Of a stretch of DNA of 64,000 bases, positions 10,865-21,157 are shown in pieces. How positions within the stretch are numbered: the stretch's first letter is position 1; each line of letters opens with the position of its first letter. The notes under the pieces were generated by a model that saw nothing but the letters and a program-made list of their open reading frames with translations, made no database searches and had not been told where the DNA came from. Position numbers and translations under genes: made by a program. Origin of the DNA: Pollenia angustigena (taxonomy: Eukaryota > Arthropoda > Insecta > Diptera > Polleniidae); the NCBI GenBank assembly GCA_930367215.1, contig OV884059.1:20856945-20920944 (forward strand). Reading direction: 5' to 3'.

Positions 10865-11904
10865 TTATATTTTTGTATAGAAGCGCTTTAATTTTTGCCG
10901 TGATTTTAACAGATATTACAAAATAAATTTAAGCGAGAAGCTTAAAACATTTCATTAAATTTAAATAATTTTTTTTTCTGATGCTGGTGGCAACATATTA
11001 CCAACTGTTTTTGTTATTTTTATTAAGCGTGGGAAAGTTGATACGAATGTAGTTTTTCCATACCTTTTTCGTCTGTGTACCGTATTTAAATAATTTTTAG
11101 AACAAATATGAGGGATTTAGTTAACATCAACTGCCTGTTTAACGATTTCGGACGTCAACGTTCGCATAGAAAATTATATTTAAAACAAAAACAAAGCAAA
11201 ACAAAAGAAACCAAATTCGTTTATTATTCAATAAAATAAAATATAAACATAAACATAAAAAAAAGCAGACGGTGTTTTAAGATAATCTTTACTTTTTTCC
11301 GTCAAATTGCATTGAATTTTTTAAGTTGCTTAGATCTGAATACTCGTATGAGGACTATTTTGAATATACTTTTTGCTAACAAACTCTTAAGACATTTCTA
11401 TGCTGTAGCAGCACGAATTAGATTATTTCGCAAATCCTTTATTTGGGTTAGAAAAGAGACAGTCAAAATAAACAGTCTATTCCTCTTTTTGGTTTTTATT
11501 ATGTTTTGATACGAAAATATCCTTTCTGCAGTCCCAAGTGAATGTGGAATCAATAATATTCCTCTAGTATTTCTTGAAGTATCAATAAACATCTGTTAAT
11601 TTTTCATTTTTAAAAACTTTGACCACAACAACAGAACAGATGTTGCCATATGAAAATAAACGAACGCAAAAAATTAAGATAAAAATAAGTCAGAAATCTT
11701 AAAAGTACTTTTGTTAAATGAAATAAAACAGAAAAAAATAGTGCTTAATTTGTCGTTGAGGTGCTGTTTGTTGTACTTTTGACTTTAAAATAGTGTTAAA
11801 AAAAAAACTACCATTTTACCAACTTCTGCATCCTTGATCTGAACAACTCTTAAAAGTGACGAAAAAGTATAAAATACTTTATAAAGAAATTATGGATTCT
11901 TAAA
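10865..11904. other. AT-rich spacer
   Basis: Short overlapping ORFs on both strands near 11312-11592 are mutually complementary and carry no known motif. Nothing is supported. Confidence 0.4.
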
Positions 11905-12190
11905 TTATCGCCCCTGTTCTGAAAAAACGCATCGTTTTAAAATCGCTAGCGGTATAAAAAAACGCAAAACGTATTTCAGCATGTTCGAAGCTATGTTTTT
12001 CTTCAAATAAAATGAAATCATAATAAATTTGTATTGTGCATCATTTCGTTTTCTCTTAAAAGTGCAGTTTCCTTCAAATAGTTCAAAATTTTAAGCGTTT
12101 TCATTTGTCAGAATACCTGTTGTTTGGCGTTTTCGCATCGCAAACGCGAACTTTAAACGATATGCGCTTTTCGGAGCATGGGCGATAATT
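11905..12190. mobile_element. MITE with TTATCGCCC termini
   Basis: TTATCGCCCCTGTTCTGAAAA at the left and TTTTCGGAGCATGGGCGATAA at the right are inverted copies, with further pairing of the ACGCATCGTTT block. The palindromic AAATTATCGCCC border makes the duplication ambiguous, but a 3-bp TTA/TAA or AAT reading fits PIF/Harbinger. Confidence 0.65.
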
Positions 12191-12294
12191 TATAAATCCA
12201 TAAATCGTTTATAACGTATTTTGTTATTGTTAACTTCTGCAAAATCTACTGTTAACCTATCAATTGTAACGGATTAGATAAATTTTCATAAACA

Positions 12295-12582
12295 ATGGAA
12301 AAACACTCCATCAAATGCTTAGAGGGTATCTTTGTCTTCTATTTATGTGTGTGTAACTTGTTTTCCACCATGTTTAAATTATGGTTTTACATTTTCTGTA
12401 ATCTAACTGCCGTTATTTGTGTTAACAAAAACAATAGAATAAGAAAACAAGTGATTAGTTGCTTAGAAAAAAGTAAAATAAAGTCAATAACCGGAATTGT
12501 TAAATGCAATAACCACTCTACCATTAAGGTGGCGTGTGAAATGTTTAATAGTTGCTCAAATACTTTATCTTCAGTGAAATAA
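12295..12582 (+). CDS. Possible single-exon ORF, 95 aa, unknown
   Basis: The frame starts at an ATG in good insect context (ACAATGG) and ends within an AATAAA hexamer. The product has a hydrophobic stretch at about residues 11-42 and nine cysteines spread along its length, but no domain I recognise. No TATA box or initiator is placed convincingly upstream. In DNA this AT-rich a 95-codon frame is unusual but not remarkable, and a 66-aa frame exists on the opposite strand. It may well be chance. Confidence 0.18.
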   Translation: MEKHSIKCLEGIFVFYLCVCNLFSTMFKLWFYIFCNLTAVICVNKNNRIRKQVISCLEKSKIKSITGIVKCNNHSTIKVACEMFNSCSNTLSSVK

Positions 12583-12772
12583 AACAAGTCATTTAAGGCT
12601 TTTCTTTTTTGTTATTATCACTTTATTATTATTTTCTGTATAAAAGTGCTATTAAAATTTCTTTTATCAAATAAAAAATGATTGATGTATTCTTACATTT
12701 CTTTATTACATTAAAAGCTTTCTTTACATATTCTTTTAAATGTTAAGTACTACATACATAGTGCATACATAC

Positions 12773-12774
<2 letters not shown>

Positions 12775-12803
<29 letters not shown>

Positions 12804-12852
12804 TGTATGTATGTATGTATGTATGTATGTATGTATGTATGTATGCATGTAT
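12775..12852. repeat. (GTAT)n microsatellite, short
   Basis: About 18 tetranucleotide units follow a short inverted CATA run (12750-12774), so the start can form a small hairpin. It has the same motif as the large array at 9.8 kb. Confidence 0.95.
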
Positions 12853-13138
12853 AAAAAACTCAATTGCTTTTCAAGCCGTCTGTGAAGTTAATAATTTGTA
12901 AAATTAAAATTTTTTTAATCAAGTTTTTGTTGCAATATTAAGAGAAGAATATTCCAGAGCTGTTATAATCATCAATCATGCTTGTAGTTCATTAAACTGA
13001 CTTTGGCATTTGTTATCAAATAATTTTCAATAAATTAACAAAACATAAAAACTATTTATTTAAATTAACTATTTATTTAATATTTTTTTTTTTTTTTTAA
13101 ATATGCAAACCCCTAAATAAAAAATGATATTACCTAGG

Positions 13139-13605
13139 TTAGGTTACGAGGGCGGGTCAATAAGTTCGTAACTTTTTTAATTTTCCGCCTTTTAACTGAA
13201 GGGACAATACTGCTCCTGTCAACAGGCATCTCTCAGTTAACACAAATCAACATTTTAATGGACTGCGTTATTTATATAGTTTGTGATTTACACAAATTGA
13301 TAGCAGACTTGATTGATTTGAGGAGAAAATGGAAAAAGGTTAATTTTTTGTGCTCATGAGGCACTCCATGCCTACAACCCATGCATAAGGCTACGAATTG
13401 CTCCCTCATCTGCTCTATTCTCGTTAGCTCCGAATGACTATTTTTAGTTTTCAAATCTAAGGAAATGGCTTGGCGAAAAGAGATTTGACTTTATCTCACA
13501 AAAAATACCTACTTTGATGACCTGACAAATCTGATTGTTTGAAATGGATAAAAAAAATTGGCGAAACGTTAAACAAAGTGTATAAAGCTTTAAGAAAAAA
13601 TGCAA
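13139..13605 (+). pseudogene. Mariner remnant (DD34D transposase C-terminus)
   Basis: The left end TTAGGTTACGAGGGCGGGTC resembles mariner terminal repeats. Downstream, in shifting plus-strand frames, come YELLPH, then APNDYF*FSNLRKWLGEKRF at about 13427-13490 with the third catalytic Asp in NDYF, then KKLAKR*TKCIKL at about 13555-13597, all blocks of the mariner transposase C-terminus. The N-terminal DNA-binding domain and first two Asp residues are missing, so an internal deletion removed most of the gene; stops and a frameshift kill the rest. The right terminal repeat was not found. Confidence 0.8.
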
Positions 13606-13629
13606 TTATTATTTATTAAAAAAACTGTG

Positions 13630-13780
13630 TTTCAGCGCGTTTACTTGCTGTCAAAAATTCGTATGCTCATACAAAATGTATGAAGAAAACCCAAATAGCG
13701 CGGCGTCAACACCTTGAAATTGGAAAACCCTATTTTGACAGCGCGTTAAATAGTCAAGTTGGCTGCTAAGTCTGAATTTA
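13630..13780 (+). repeat. Repeat R, uninterrupted copy
   Basis: It contains TAGCGCGGCGTCAACA and TTTTGACAGCGCGTTAAATA and matches the two halves found at 16426-16518 and 16988-17060. GCTGTCAAAA near the left and TTTTGACAGC near the right form an inverted pair. It gives an approximate empty site for the insertion at 16519. Confidence 0.7.
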
Positions 13781-13904
13781 CACGTTTCAATTCCCGTTTG
13801 AAGATGCCAATATGAACACAAGCAGCAATCGGTTTAAATTTTTTTCGGTTCAAAACAACAACATTTTATTCACAGCGAATCAAAGAGAAAAAGGAAAGAA
13901 AAAT

Positions 13905-15736
13905 GGCCTGTTCGTCGATAACGAATAAGGACTTCGTTCGCTTAACTTACATGTAAAACAAATGTGTATGTGATGGAAAACGATTTTAAAAACGAAACGA
14001 TTTGAAACCGAAAATATCGTTTTCAGTATCTTTTAAAATGGATTTTAAATACATATTCCTTTTATTTTTAGTCTTTAGTCTTTATTCTTTTTAATTTTAT
14101 ATTATATACATTAGAGCGACTCACCAAAAAAAGTGCTCGATGTACCCTCCTAAAAATGAACCTTGGACTTTTTTAAAATGACATTTTAAATATTTTGGCT
14201 CCAGGGTTGACCTCTCGTGAGCTGGACCAGTTTGAAAAAGGGTCTATTTTTGCATGTTTTGTTACTTTAAGCATCTGTTTCCTTACCAACATATACAAGT
14301 TGGGTATCGTAAGAAAGGGGTTTTTAAGGCGCGTCCAACTGTATATAAGATTTGTCCAAGGACGATCATCCATGTCCTTTTTTTTAAGGTTTTTCTGTAA
14401 AAAAAAAAAACGGTTTTTGAATTTTTTGTTCTGGATTGTTTGTAATAAAAATGTCAAATTAACATATTTTAATCTTTAGTCGATTTAATTAAGTACGTGT
14501 CTCAGCTTTTTTTGAAATTCGTGCTAGTTCGCGTTTTGACAAAAATGCAATGGGGTGGTGACCCTTCGTTTTAAATAGGGCAATATGGGTATCAAATTTT
14601 ATCTTTTGCCAAGTATATCACCTTTGTATGTAAATAATTTAGATTTGTGCAAATTAGATGCATTTAACACGGTGCTCTGGAATATATATAAATGCAATTT
14701 TGTAGTTACTCTAATATGATAGCGGATTTAGTTTCTAGATCATGTATGGATGAAAATAGGACTAAAGAAAGAAAAAAAGAAATGATCCACGACTTTTTGG
14801 CGAGATATTTTTTTCGCAAATTAAAAAAAATTCAGGTCGTGGATCATTTCTTTTTTTCTTTATTTAGTCCTATTTTCATCCATACATGTTGTAAAAACTA
14901 AATCCGCTATCATATTAGAGTTACTACAAAATTGCATTTATATATATTCCAGAGCACCGTGTTAAATGCATCTAATTTGCACAAATCTAAATTATTTACA
15001 TACAAAGATGTTATACTTGGCAAAAGATAAAATTTGATACCCATATTGCCCTATTTAAAACGAAGGGTTACCACCACATTGCATCTTTGTCAAAACGCGA
15101 ACTAGCACGAATTTCAAAAAAAGCTGAGACACGTATTTAATTAAATCGATTAAAGATTAAAATATGTTAATTTGGCACTTTTATTACAAACAATCCCGAA
15201 CAAAAAATTCAAAAACCGTTTTTTTTTTACAAAAAATCCTTAAAAAGAGGACATGGCTGATCGTCCTTGGACAACTTTTATATACAGTTGGACGCGCCTT
15301 AAAAAAACCTTTCTTACGATACCAAACTTGTATATGTTGGTAAGGAAACAGATTCGTAAAGTAACAAAACATGCAAAAATAGACCCTTTTTCAAACTGGT
15401 CCAGCTCACGAGAGGAGCCGAAATATTTAAAATGTCATCTTAAAAAAGTCCAAGGTTCATTTTTAGGAGAGTACATCGAGCACGAATTTTGCTTCCATAC
15501 AACTTGAGTTGCTCTAATATACATACATACGTTAACTGAAGTGTATTCTGAACGAACATTTAAGACTATAATTCAGGAATGGATTTTAAAATCCCTCGAA
15601 ATTCATCACACCTTTAAAAACGTTCGTTTTGAAATCGATCGAATTTTCATCACATACCTGAATATTTTGTAATTTACTTTTGTTTTAAATGTAATTTAAG
15701 CGAACGAAGTCTTGATTCGTTATCGACGAACACGCC
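13905..15736. mobile_element. TIR element interrupted by a foldback transposon
   Basis: GGCCTGTTCGTCGATAACGA at the left and its reverse complement with minor changes at 15715-15736 form inverted ends that continue for about 40 bp (CTTCGTTCGCTTAA). Between them lies the palindromic element at 14111-15517, so the host element itself is only about 420 bp. The superfamily is unknown and no clear target duplication is visible. Confidence 0.68.
14111..15517. mobile_element. 1.4-kb foldback palindrome
   Basis: The two halves are near-perfect reverse complements over about 690 bp each, from TTAGAGC at the left to GCTCTAA at the right, meeting at about 14825. TATACA flanks both sides (14105-14110 and 15518-15523), a probable 6-bp duplication. 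The right arm has an 84-codon frame (15253-15507) containing RPWTTFIYSWTRLKK and KHAKIDPFSNWSSSREE; the mirrored arm encodes the matching stretch with an interruption. I do not recognise that protein, but the composition suggests a captured or ancestral coding fragment. Confidence 0.85.
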
Positions 15737-16425
15737 CAAAATTTACATGCAGACATCGTTGTGCATATGCCAACGAATAAAAACACAAAGGGTACTGACT
15801 CCGTACTAAGGACTGTCAAAAGTTTTAACAAAATTCGTCAAAATCGTCAAGAACATTAAAAAATCGTCAAATACTTAAATTTTACAAGTCAGAGGAAATT
15901 TATTGCACGCAAAGCGGATTTAACCTATTTAGCTCTAGTGTATATTTGTTGCAGTAACGATGGCATTCATGTGTAATTGTAGAATTCGTATTACTAATGC
16001 TTCTAATGAAAGCCACCTGGTTTTGGATGGGGGAAGAATTTTTTTTGTTTAGTTTCCAATAATTTTTGTATTTCGAAAAATGGATTGTTGCGTTTTGGAC
16101 TGTTCCCAATTTAAATGTAAATATTTCTTGTAAGTGTTTAAAAAAATCGTCAAAATGACGAAAAGTCGTCTCATCTAACAACCCTGTCCATACTAATCTA
16201 TTTTCTTCTTCTTCACTCTCCTAAAAACACAAGATTCGAGAGTCAAAAAATGAAACATGTGAAAGCAGACTAAACAAAAACTTTTGCTTTTGTTATTGTA
16301 ATTGTAATCTAGCTATTTTTTCCAGTTTAAATCTCTATTTTATGGTTTTATTTAACAAGATCGGTTAACATTACTGCTTATGACACAACGTTGAAGCTCT
16401 TATTTAAATATCAGCCGTATCCAAA
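15737..16425. other. Spacer with an unassigned minus-strand ORF
   Basis: A 93-codon minus-strand frame at 15900-16181 has no motif I recognise and is not clearly bounded by signals. Nothing else is seen. Confidence 0.35.
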
Positions 16426-17060
16426 CAAAAGCGGCACTTGTTTTCTAGTTGCCAAAAATTGTCATGCCCATACCATTTTTGTATGAAGCCTCCCAAAATA
16501 GCGCGGCTTCAACGCTTTATATATATATGTTCCCGACGATCCTATAAGGAGCATAGGGCCCCTTTGAGGTTTCATTAATACGTGTTATTTAAGATGCGGT
16601 AGCTTATTAGGCTTCCGCATCCGATCCTGGTGCTGGGGCTGCCAGCAACCTCCAGGCAGGCAATTTGTAAAGTTTTTCAAAGGCAGAGATTATCCGCGTT
16701 CCTTCTACTTCCTGAGACGCCCTTAACGAGCCATCAGGATACTTTACAGAAACTAAGTTTCAGAAGTTCTTCCTACGTCTTCCAACCATTCAGGTTACTT
16801 AGCCGCCTTCTCACTCTAGCTAGCCTCTGAACGGGTGTTCTAAAGCCATTGCCCGGGGAATACCTGGTAAAAACCGGAGGTAGTGAGCTGCTTTGACTGT
16901 GAAGCAAAGGAATCATCCTTGGACACTCCCACATGAGTGGCAATCAAGAACTTTCAACCTTTACTTGTCACAGTCCATTCCCCAAACGCTTCAACGCTTT
17001 GCAATAGGAAAAACCGATTTTGACAGCGCTTTTAATAGTGAAGTTGGCCGCTATTGTGAA
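16426..17060 (+). repeat. Repeat R, copy split by a retroelement
   Basis: The left half (TAGCGCGGCTTCAACGCTTT) and right half (GATTTTGACAGCGCTTTTAA) match the uninterrupted copy at 13630-13780. The interruption spans 16519-16987. Confidence 0.75.
16519..16987 (-). mobile_element. Retroelement with LINE-type 3' tail and 13-bp target duplication
   Basis: GCTTCAACGCTTT is repeated exactly at 16506-16518 and 16988-17000, a target-primed insertion footprint. On the minus strand the element ends GCCCTATGCTCCTTATAGGA followed by a GGAACAT and (AT)n tail, the same tail as the LINE at 53.1 kb. The body upstream differs from that LINE and has no intact frame, so it may be a SINE borrowing the LINE tail, or a diverged LINE end. 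It is much more GC-rich than its surroundings. Confidence 0.75.
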
Positions 17061-18745
17061 TAAATAATGACAATTTAGCTAAATTTTGGACAATCAAGTG
17101 GTTTTATCACCATTTTTAATTTCCATTATGTGAATTAAATTAAACAAGAGATTTAACACTACTGTTTGTGACACAATATTGTCGCTTTGTTTAGGTATAG
17201 CATATCAGCGTAAAAGCTAATCGGAAGAATACATTCCGTCTTTCAGTTTTGTTTCTGTACGGCTGTTAGTCATTCCAATGCTAAAGCTACGCTTGGCACG
17301 CTGATTTAGGTTGGGGTCTTAAGAATAAATAAAATTCTAATACGATGTTATTGGCCCTAATTGACTTAGACAAACTGATCTATTTCTAAATCTGAGACGT
17401 TTTTTTGTTGTTATTTTTTGGTATTTCAAAATTTTTTTTAGGAATTAATATTTATAAGCGTTTAACCACGATGTCGACAAGAACATTTCTTTCTTAGATT
17501 TGTATTGAAAACAATAATAAAAAACAAAAATTTATTTTTGTTTTCAATGAAAGAAATTTTCGTTTCGATATTGTGGGCCAGGCTGTAAGTTTTTTTTTTA
17601 AATTAAATCTGCATATACATAGTTACATGGGATTTATTTTTTTATTATTAAATAAGTGTTTTTTTTTTTAACAAAAGTCAACAACATGTATACATATATA
17701 CGTATTTATTGATTCAAGTGTCACTTAACTGTCAGTTGACCTCACTGAAGTAGTTGCCAACAGTATACACACAGAGAAAATTTACAATATACCGTAATTA
17801 ATAGTTTTTGTTCAAAAACAAACAAACTTCATTCATACAATTGTTAACCACTTTATTTTTATTTTGAATTGTTAACAATTCAATAGAAAATTGTGCGTTG
17901 CTCTTTTTCTTTTTTTTTTTTTAAAGGGGTTTTAAAAATCAACACTTGATGCTATTTGTTCATCTAAAAAAAAAAAAAAAAAAAAAAAAATTTAACAATA
18001 ATTTTATTTGAAATTGCTTTATTCATTTACTTATTTAAGTGGTTTTTCGGACATTTTTTCAATATTTAATAATATTTTTAAATTGTTTCGAGTTCAAATA
18101 TTGTCACATACATACATCATTTTTGTTTGATATTAAAATATCAGATAAATCCATAAAACATTATGGTGATGACAATGTGATTGGAGGCGGCGTAAACTTG
18201 AAAGCTTTTGTTTAAAAATTCTTAAACATTTTTCAAAATTATTTTTATCAACAAAACTTAATCATCTGTTTAAGCATGTGCCAAAGTTAATGTTTTGAGT
18301 GTTGTTGTTATTCTTGTAGCTTTTTTTAACATTTTATTATAATTGAAGTGACTTTAACAGATTTTATTTTTATGTCAGCATATGAGTACTTTTAGACATT
18401 TATTTAAAAAATGTCACACACAAGTGTCATCATGTGTCTCATTTGTTGTTTTTATTTTTATCAAATTATCGTTTGTCTTTTATAAAGTATGTATCTATGT
18501 ATGTGTACATCCCAAGAGACCAAAACATAGAAAAATGTAAATGAGTTGTAGAACAAGCTTATCATGAGAGATTTCTTAAAACATGACAACAACTATGATT
18601 GCAAATGACTTATTCTCGCTATAGTTTTGTAAGTGTTTTTGAGAATGCTGTCCCTTTATTTGGCACGCGCCTTAATCTTGTAAGTTTTCAGTCTTTGTGA
18701 ACAGTAGGGACATAACTTTTTGAAACTGGGAAAATGTTGAATGTA
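17061..18745. other. AT-rich stretch, hairpins only
   Basis: A hairpin at about 17487-17565 pairs ATTGAAAACAA with TTGTTTTCAAT. CACAGAGAAAATTTAC near 17770 resembles the family A terminus but has no partner. Poly(A) and poly(T) tracts are common. No gene is seen. Confidence 0.4.
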
Positions 18746-18753
18746 ATATAAAG

Positions 18754-19293
18754 CAGTGTTCGAAAATAAACACTTAATATCGTTATTTAATGTTCGGTTC
18801 GGTAGATTTGTGGAAAACACAAACGCTAATAGTGTTTGTGTAGAAATTCATTAAAAAAAATAACGTTTCCCTGTTTGTCATCTTTCGAACACAAAAATAA
18901 TGCTGTTTTCATCATACTCAACAAATGATGAGAACATTAAATTCCGTTCGGTTTTTTTTGAAAATCCACGAACTTCAATGTGTTCGGTTCGGCTCGTTAA
19001 TGTTCGTCGCTTTTTGCTGATAAAAAAAAACCAAACATTTTTTACAAAAACAAAATACACACACGAAAAAAACATTATAGAACATTAAAATATAATGTTT
19101 TTCTACAGTATCACTACAATTGTTCTGTTTTTTAACGAAGAGCCGAACATTATTGATGTTCGGTTCTCTCTTGAAAATAGTTACGAACGGTATTAAGGTT
19201 TGTGTATGTTAACACAAACACTAAAAAAATAGATATCGTTCTTCGGTGTGTGAGCCGAACGCTAAATAATGCACTGTTTATTTTCGAACACTG
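18754..19293. mobile_element. hAT MITE, 540 bp
   Basis: The termini are inverted CAGTGTTCGAAAATAAAC, and ATATAAAG is duplicated exactly at 18746-18753 and 19294-19301. An 8-bp duplication with CAGTG-type ends is diagnostic of hAT. The interior is rich in short TGTTCGGTTCGG motifs in both orientations and has no transposase. It inserted at the end of the dispersed satellite-like unit to its right. Confidence 0.9.
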
Positions 19294-19299
19294 ATATAA

Positions 19300-19645
19300 A
19301 GTAACCTTCGAAAGGAAATAATTCCCAGTTTCTATTTGTTAAAATTGTTGAGTTAAATACATTCAATTTATAAAGTATCACTATGCTGACGAAGGCCGTA
19401 GCGGGCCAGAAAATGCATTACATTCTGCTGGTGTCTAATAATTGTAAATTTTTCTGTACATAAAATATACCTCATTGCTTTCCAAAGGAAAGCTAAGGTA
19501 AAATGTAACAAGAAAATACAATATATTAGTCTGGTAGTGTAAAGCGCCATTTGTGAAAAATTGAAGGAATAGAACTATTACAAAAAAAAGCTTTATAAAA
19601 TACATAACTGAAATTTAGCTCATAGAATAAATTCGAAAAATGAAA
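19300..19645 (-). repeat. Single dispersed copy of the 383-bp satellite unit
   Basis: Read on the minus strand, this matches the right-end tandem unit from TTTTTCATTTTTCGAATTTA to GAAGGTTACTTTATA with roughly 10 percent difference. The stretch CCCGCTACGGCCTTCGTCAG is identical. It includes a 60-codon frame (19368-19550) similar to the 62-codon frame of each satellite unit. A single copy of almost exactly one unit suggests the tandem array grew from a dispersed element. Confidence 0.88.
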
Positions 19646-19649
19646 AATG

Positions 19650-20600
19650 TTGAGTATAACATACAAGTAATATTATTGCAAGGGATCAGTTTTCATTATT
19701 AAATAATTGTTTATAAGCCTTTAACAATAGTAATCACAACACTTTTCTTAGCTTAAGACTTATGCTAGTAAGCTTGCTACAAGTTCTTTCTAAATCTTTT
19801 TGGTTTGTTGGGATACGACTGTTCTTGTCTTGTATTATTTTCATGTAGTATCAAGTATTTTATATTTGTCAAGAGCTTGTGATGATTTGTTCACTTTGAT
19901 GAAGATGATGATCATTAATTTCAATTGTCTTAAATGAAATTTGTCAAGATTTTTAATAAAACTTATCTACCTTGAACATGTACATAAAATGTACTACATA
20001 TATATGTACAAATCATCTTTGAATGACATGTTAAAATAATTGTATTTAGATGGCGTTGTCAACTCACATCTTTACGCCCATAGTGAACAGTTTTTTCTCT
20101 CGAAATTTTGTTTTAAAAGGATAAATATTTTATTCCATCTGGCGACATATAACTAATTATAAAGGGTGTCCAAAATTGAGGTATTATATTAATTTAAACA
20201 AAAAACGAGTTTTTTTTTAGATATTAAAGAGCAGAAGTTCAGATGTGGTTGGTAATGACCAGGGAAACCACAAATACGCAATTGCATGTTTTTCTTTGTG
20301 CGACCAATGAAGGCAAACACAATATATATATCCGTTTTAGAGCATTTAGGGATTTTGGCATCAATTTTACCGTTTGGTGCGTTTCTTTGCATAAAAAGTT
20401 AAAATACCCTTTTTGCAGCATTTTTTTAAGTTTTTAGCGCATATTTTGTCTTTTTGATACATGTTAAATTTTTTAAGATGCCTACAAGAGCAACAAATAA
20501 AAATTTTTTTTTGCGATATTTTGGCTTTTCGGTTTTAAATATCTATCTGTATACTCAAGGTGTTTTTTAGTCGAAAATTGTAAGACAAAGCAGGTTGTCA
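19650..20600. other. AT-rich spacer
   Basis: No repeat copy or gene is recognised; short ORFs near 20189-20437 overlap on both strands and look random. Confidence 0.4.
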
Positions 20601-20735
20601 TCATTTTGGTGATGTGTGTAATACATAGAAATCTGGACAAATCATTTAGTATACCGATCGATTTAGAATCACTTTCATTTCATATGGATGTTTATATCTG
20701 AATAATATTTGGCACGAATAACTCGTACATATATG
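20601..20735 (+). repeat. DINE-1-like fragment
   Basis: AGTATACCGATCGATTTAGA followed by ATCACTTTC is a block typical of the INE-1/DINE-1 family of fly Helentron-derived elements. Both ends are missing. Confidence 0.55.
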
Positions 20736-21157
20736 AATTTTAACCTCCTAGCGTAACTCTGTTTTTGTGAGCCAACGACTGCCCATTGTTTTCAAATAGG
20801 GTAAAAACTCGAAAATTCGTTCGTAAATACAATGGAGTTTGGGCTTTACCTATTGAGGTTTGTTCTTATTAAATGAAACTGGGTTTAAATTGTTGAATTT
20901 TTGTTTTTTTGGGACAATTTGGGACATAGTTTTTGGGACATATTTTAATAATTTTCCGAGCATACTTTTAAGTTTTTACTGCATATTTAATGTGCATAAA
21001 ACTTGTTTTTTTAGAGCATATTTCTGGTTTCCCTGGTAATGACATTACTTAAACCGCTAGTATCTGAGACCAAAATATTCAAAATGTTAAAAATTTATAC
21101 ACTGAAACAACAAATCAATCCATTCATACTTAAATCAAGTGCAGAACTCGTGACTTA
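20736..21157. other. Spacer, nothing recognised
   Basis: Ordinary AT-rich sequence to the 3' side of the LINE. Confidence 0.4.

Noticed and set aside
16630..16830. 66-codon plus-strand ORF
   Set aside because: It lies antisense within the LINE-tailed retroelement and shows no motif.
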